A DNA stretch of 15,451 nt, taken from assembly GCA_903858055.1 (NCBI GenBank), contig CAIOHM010000484.1:1-15451 (forward strand), in the 5' to 3' direction. This document shows, piece after piece, positions 15,301-15,451 of this stretch; position 1 is the first letter of the stretch, and the number at the start of each line of letters is the position of its first letter. Made by a program: the position numbers and the translations under genes. The stretch comes from an uncultured delta proteobacterium (GTDB taxonomy: Bacteria > Myxococcota_A > Polyangia > Polyangiales > Polyangiaceae). Below the pieces are notes generated by a model. The model was not told the origin of the DNA and did no database searches. It worked only from the letters and a program-made list of their open reading frames with translations.

Positions 15301-15451
15301 CCAGCGGTGGGGTTCGGGTGCGCGCGCCGGCGCGGCGAGCCAGGAAAGCGCCTCGTGCGGGCGATCGGTCAAGAGCTTCTCGAGCGTGTGCGCGACCTCG
15401 CGCGCGAAGCCGAGCTCACGCGGTGCGACCGCGCTCTCCTCGGTGCCGACG
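12385..15451 (-). CDS. recC: exodeoxyribonuclease V subunit RecC, N-terminus outside window
   Basis: The RecBCD subunit that holds the complex together, splits the DNA strands and recognises Chi with an inactive helicase-like channel. The frame is open from the stop at 12385 to the right edge. A TTG at 15372 is internal, because family-like sequence (LGFAREVAHTLEKLLTDRPHEAL) continues before it. About 1021 residues are visible and roughly the first 100-150 are missing, compared with E. coli RecC (1122). Evidence: FGLGSPSPHDRHHLQALAAH followed by PVHLFMLAPTREWVGD; DPTLEPRHVIVMTPDVATFG, very close to E. coli RecC; and VVALVGLSEGAFPRQ (near 13780-13825) with LDRHLFLEALASAREALWLF. No Walker A motif is present, as expected for RecC. 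The protein ends in the acidic tail EEQEEEAP. It is the first gene seen of recC-recB-recD; any promoter lies beyond the window. Confidence 0.95.
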   Translation of the reverse strand, partial: VGTEESAVAPRELGFAREVAHTLEKLLTDRPHEALSWLAAPARAPEPHRWLAELLRALHDARREGSAAQALAALVARSPRGLRKPLAVFGLGSPSPHDRHHLQALAAHMPVHLFMLAPTREWVGDERSRHELLREAKRAKTGEEREAVLRTLDRANVLLAASGLVTRDTQAWIEETGLYVEHSPAEEDDEPARETLLARVQTFVAEAHPMPTAPSAAWQRCAHDGSLDVHACHGALRQCEALREALLSRFSADPTLEPRHVIVMTPDVATFGPLVQAVLARPVQTANGVVPTGLPVHVSDLGLRLENPLAEALVRVLELAGERVTAPRLLELVNLDPVRRAFALEDDDEAAIAACFEEAGLRWGWSAEDRAAHGQPASHEHTVAFALERLALGTLVDDAPRGALFGLEGSAAVAPAPLRTSEAVARFGKLAHALRTLEEVSRTLQAPRTLAGWAEALRMILDRCTAVSEEQISWRSRIESALDELMPAATEAPTLHRELHLERASVLALLEAALDLPGAPGGAYGGAITLCALEPMRAVPFRVVALVGLSEGAFPRQGTTPAWDPFARRLPGEPTRTALDRHLFLEALASAREALWLFGDGFEPQRGKAKPMSPLCDELLEVVAAHTGVPRGDLLRKHPLQPWSAGEGPDRTTHDSPWNAASVALDVARRTGRTRLAGLARTAGAEGFPPCPAVTRALPVHRFARELECAPRALLAGRLDLYLDDDARELEAREPLDPGDLRRSTLPRHLLALLTPEDFQAERAFDAAVRASRRRRLLVHARASGLLLPGARGEAQCDDAIASIESCLRALGTLTKGAAVITGDPLCATVGLLALHAPAPRSFTQGGTRTFAWLSPGNVYASRSLELWVSVLMAASEGLPVQEGVIFTPESTLRVRAPARHEARALLEDLAAAYERSLAGPVLRVPELSFAVAEAAAKVRASSPESDLDAKSLVARALGTWRHAERGRGALDDACTAQLFGHLVERDLHARAEEILAAAEEVWRPALAALGACEEQEEEAP
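12393..12399 (-). promoter_or_regulatory. ribosome-binding site of recB inside the 3' end of recC
   Basis: GAGGAGG on the minus strand lies 4 nt before the recB ATG (12388-12386) and fixes that start. It is made of the codons for the acidic C-terminal tail of RecC (EEQEEEAP). The recC TGA overlaps the recB ATG (ATGA), so translation of the two subunits is probably coupled. Confidence 0.85.

Noticed and set aside
15370..15372. TTG as start of recC
   Set aside because: The frame stays open to the window edge with RecC-like sequence before it, and the protein would lack over 100 conserved N-terminal residues.

Overview
The window is about 15.4 kb of very GC-rich DNA, densely coding, with strong G/C preference at third codon positions and short intergenic gaps. 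A Hanks-type Ser/Thr kinase beside housekeeping genes, at this GC content, suggests a myxobacterium or relative (Myxococcota, perhaps Polyangia). That placement is inferred from composition and gene content only. No tRNA, rRNA, CRISPR array, insertion sequence or prophage gene was seen, and no gene-free stretch exceeds 200 bases.

Layout, left to right. (1) Positions 1-926, plus strand: C-terminal part of a soluble Ser/Thr protein kinase whose N-terminus lies before the window. (2) Positions 986-2821, minus strand: a RimK-type ATP-grasp glutamate ligase (2821-1820), followed 69 nt later by an enoyl-CoA hydratase/isomerase-family protein (1750-986). (3) Positions 2926-3891, plus strand: glucokinase, divergent from rimK. 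(4) Positions 3934-4578, minus strand: a glutathione S-transferase-like protein, divergent from (5) selO (4753-6318, plus strand), a protein AMPylating pseudokinase. They share an unusually AT-rich promoter region carrying an inverted repeat and a tandem repeat. (6) Positions 6511-15451, minus strand: a recC-recB-recD operon encoding the three-subunit exonuclease V. recC runs off the right edge, recC and recB overlap by ATGA, and recB and recD are 46 nt apart.

How the genes relate: the RecBCD block is a clear functional unit that processes double-strand breaks and degrades foreign linear DNA. All helicase and nuclease motifs I looked for in RecB and RecD are intact. selO and the GST-like gene may form a co-regulated redox pair, since SelO AMPylation is linked to glutathionylation and oxidative stress in other bacteria. 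The remaining genes look like independent housekeeping or signalling genes.

I did not find a convincing new multi-gene system. The best leads are: a consensus sliding-clamp-binding pentapeptide (QLSLF) in a proline-rich insertion specific to this RecD; the repeat-bearing selO/GST promoter; and a crotonase-family enzyme that has lost one of the two hydratase glutamates.
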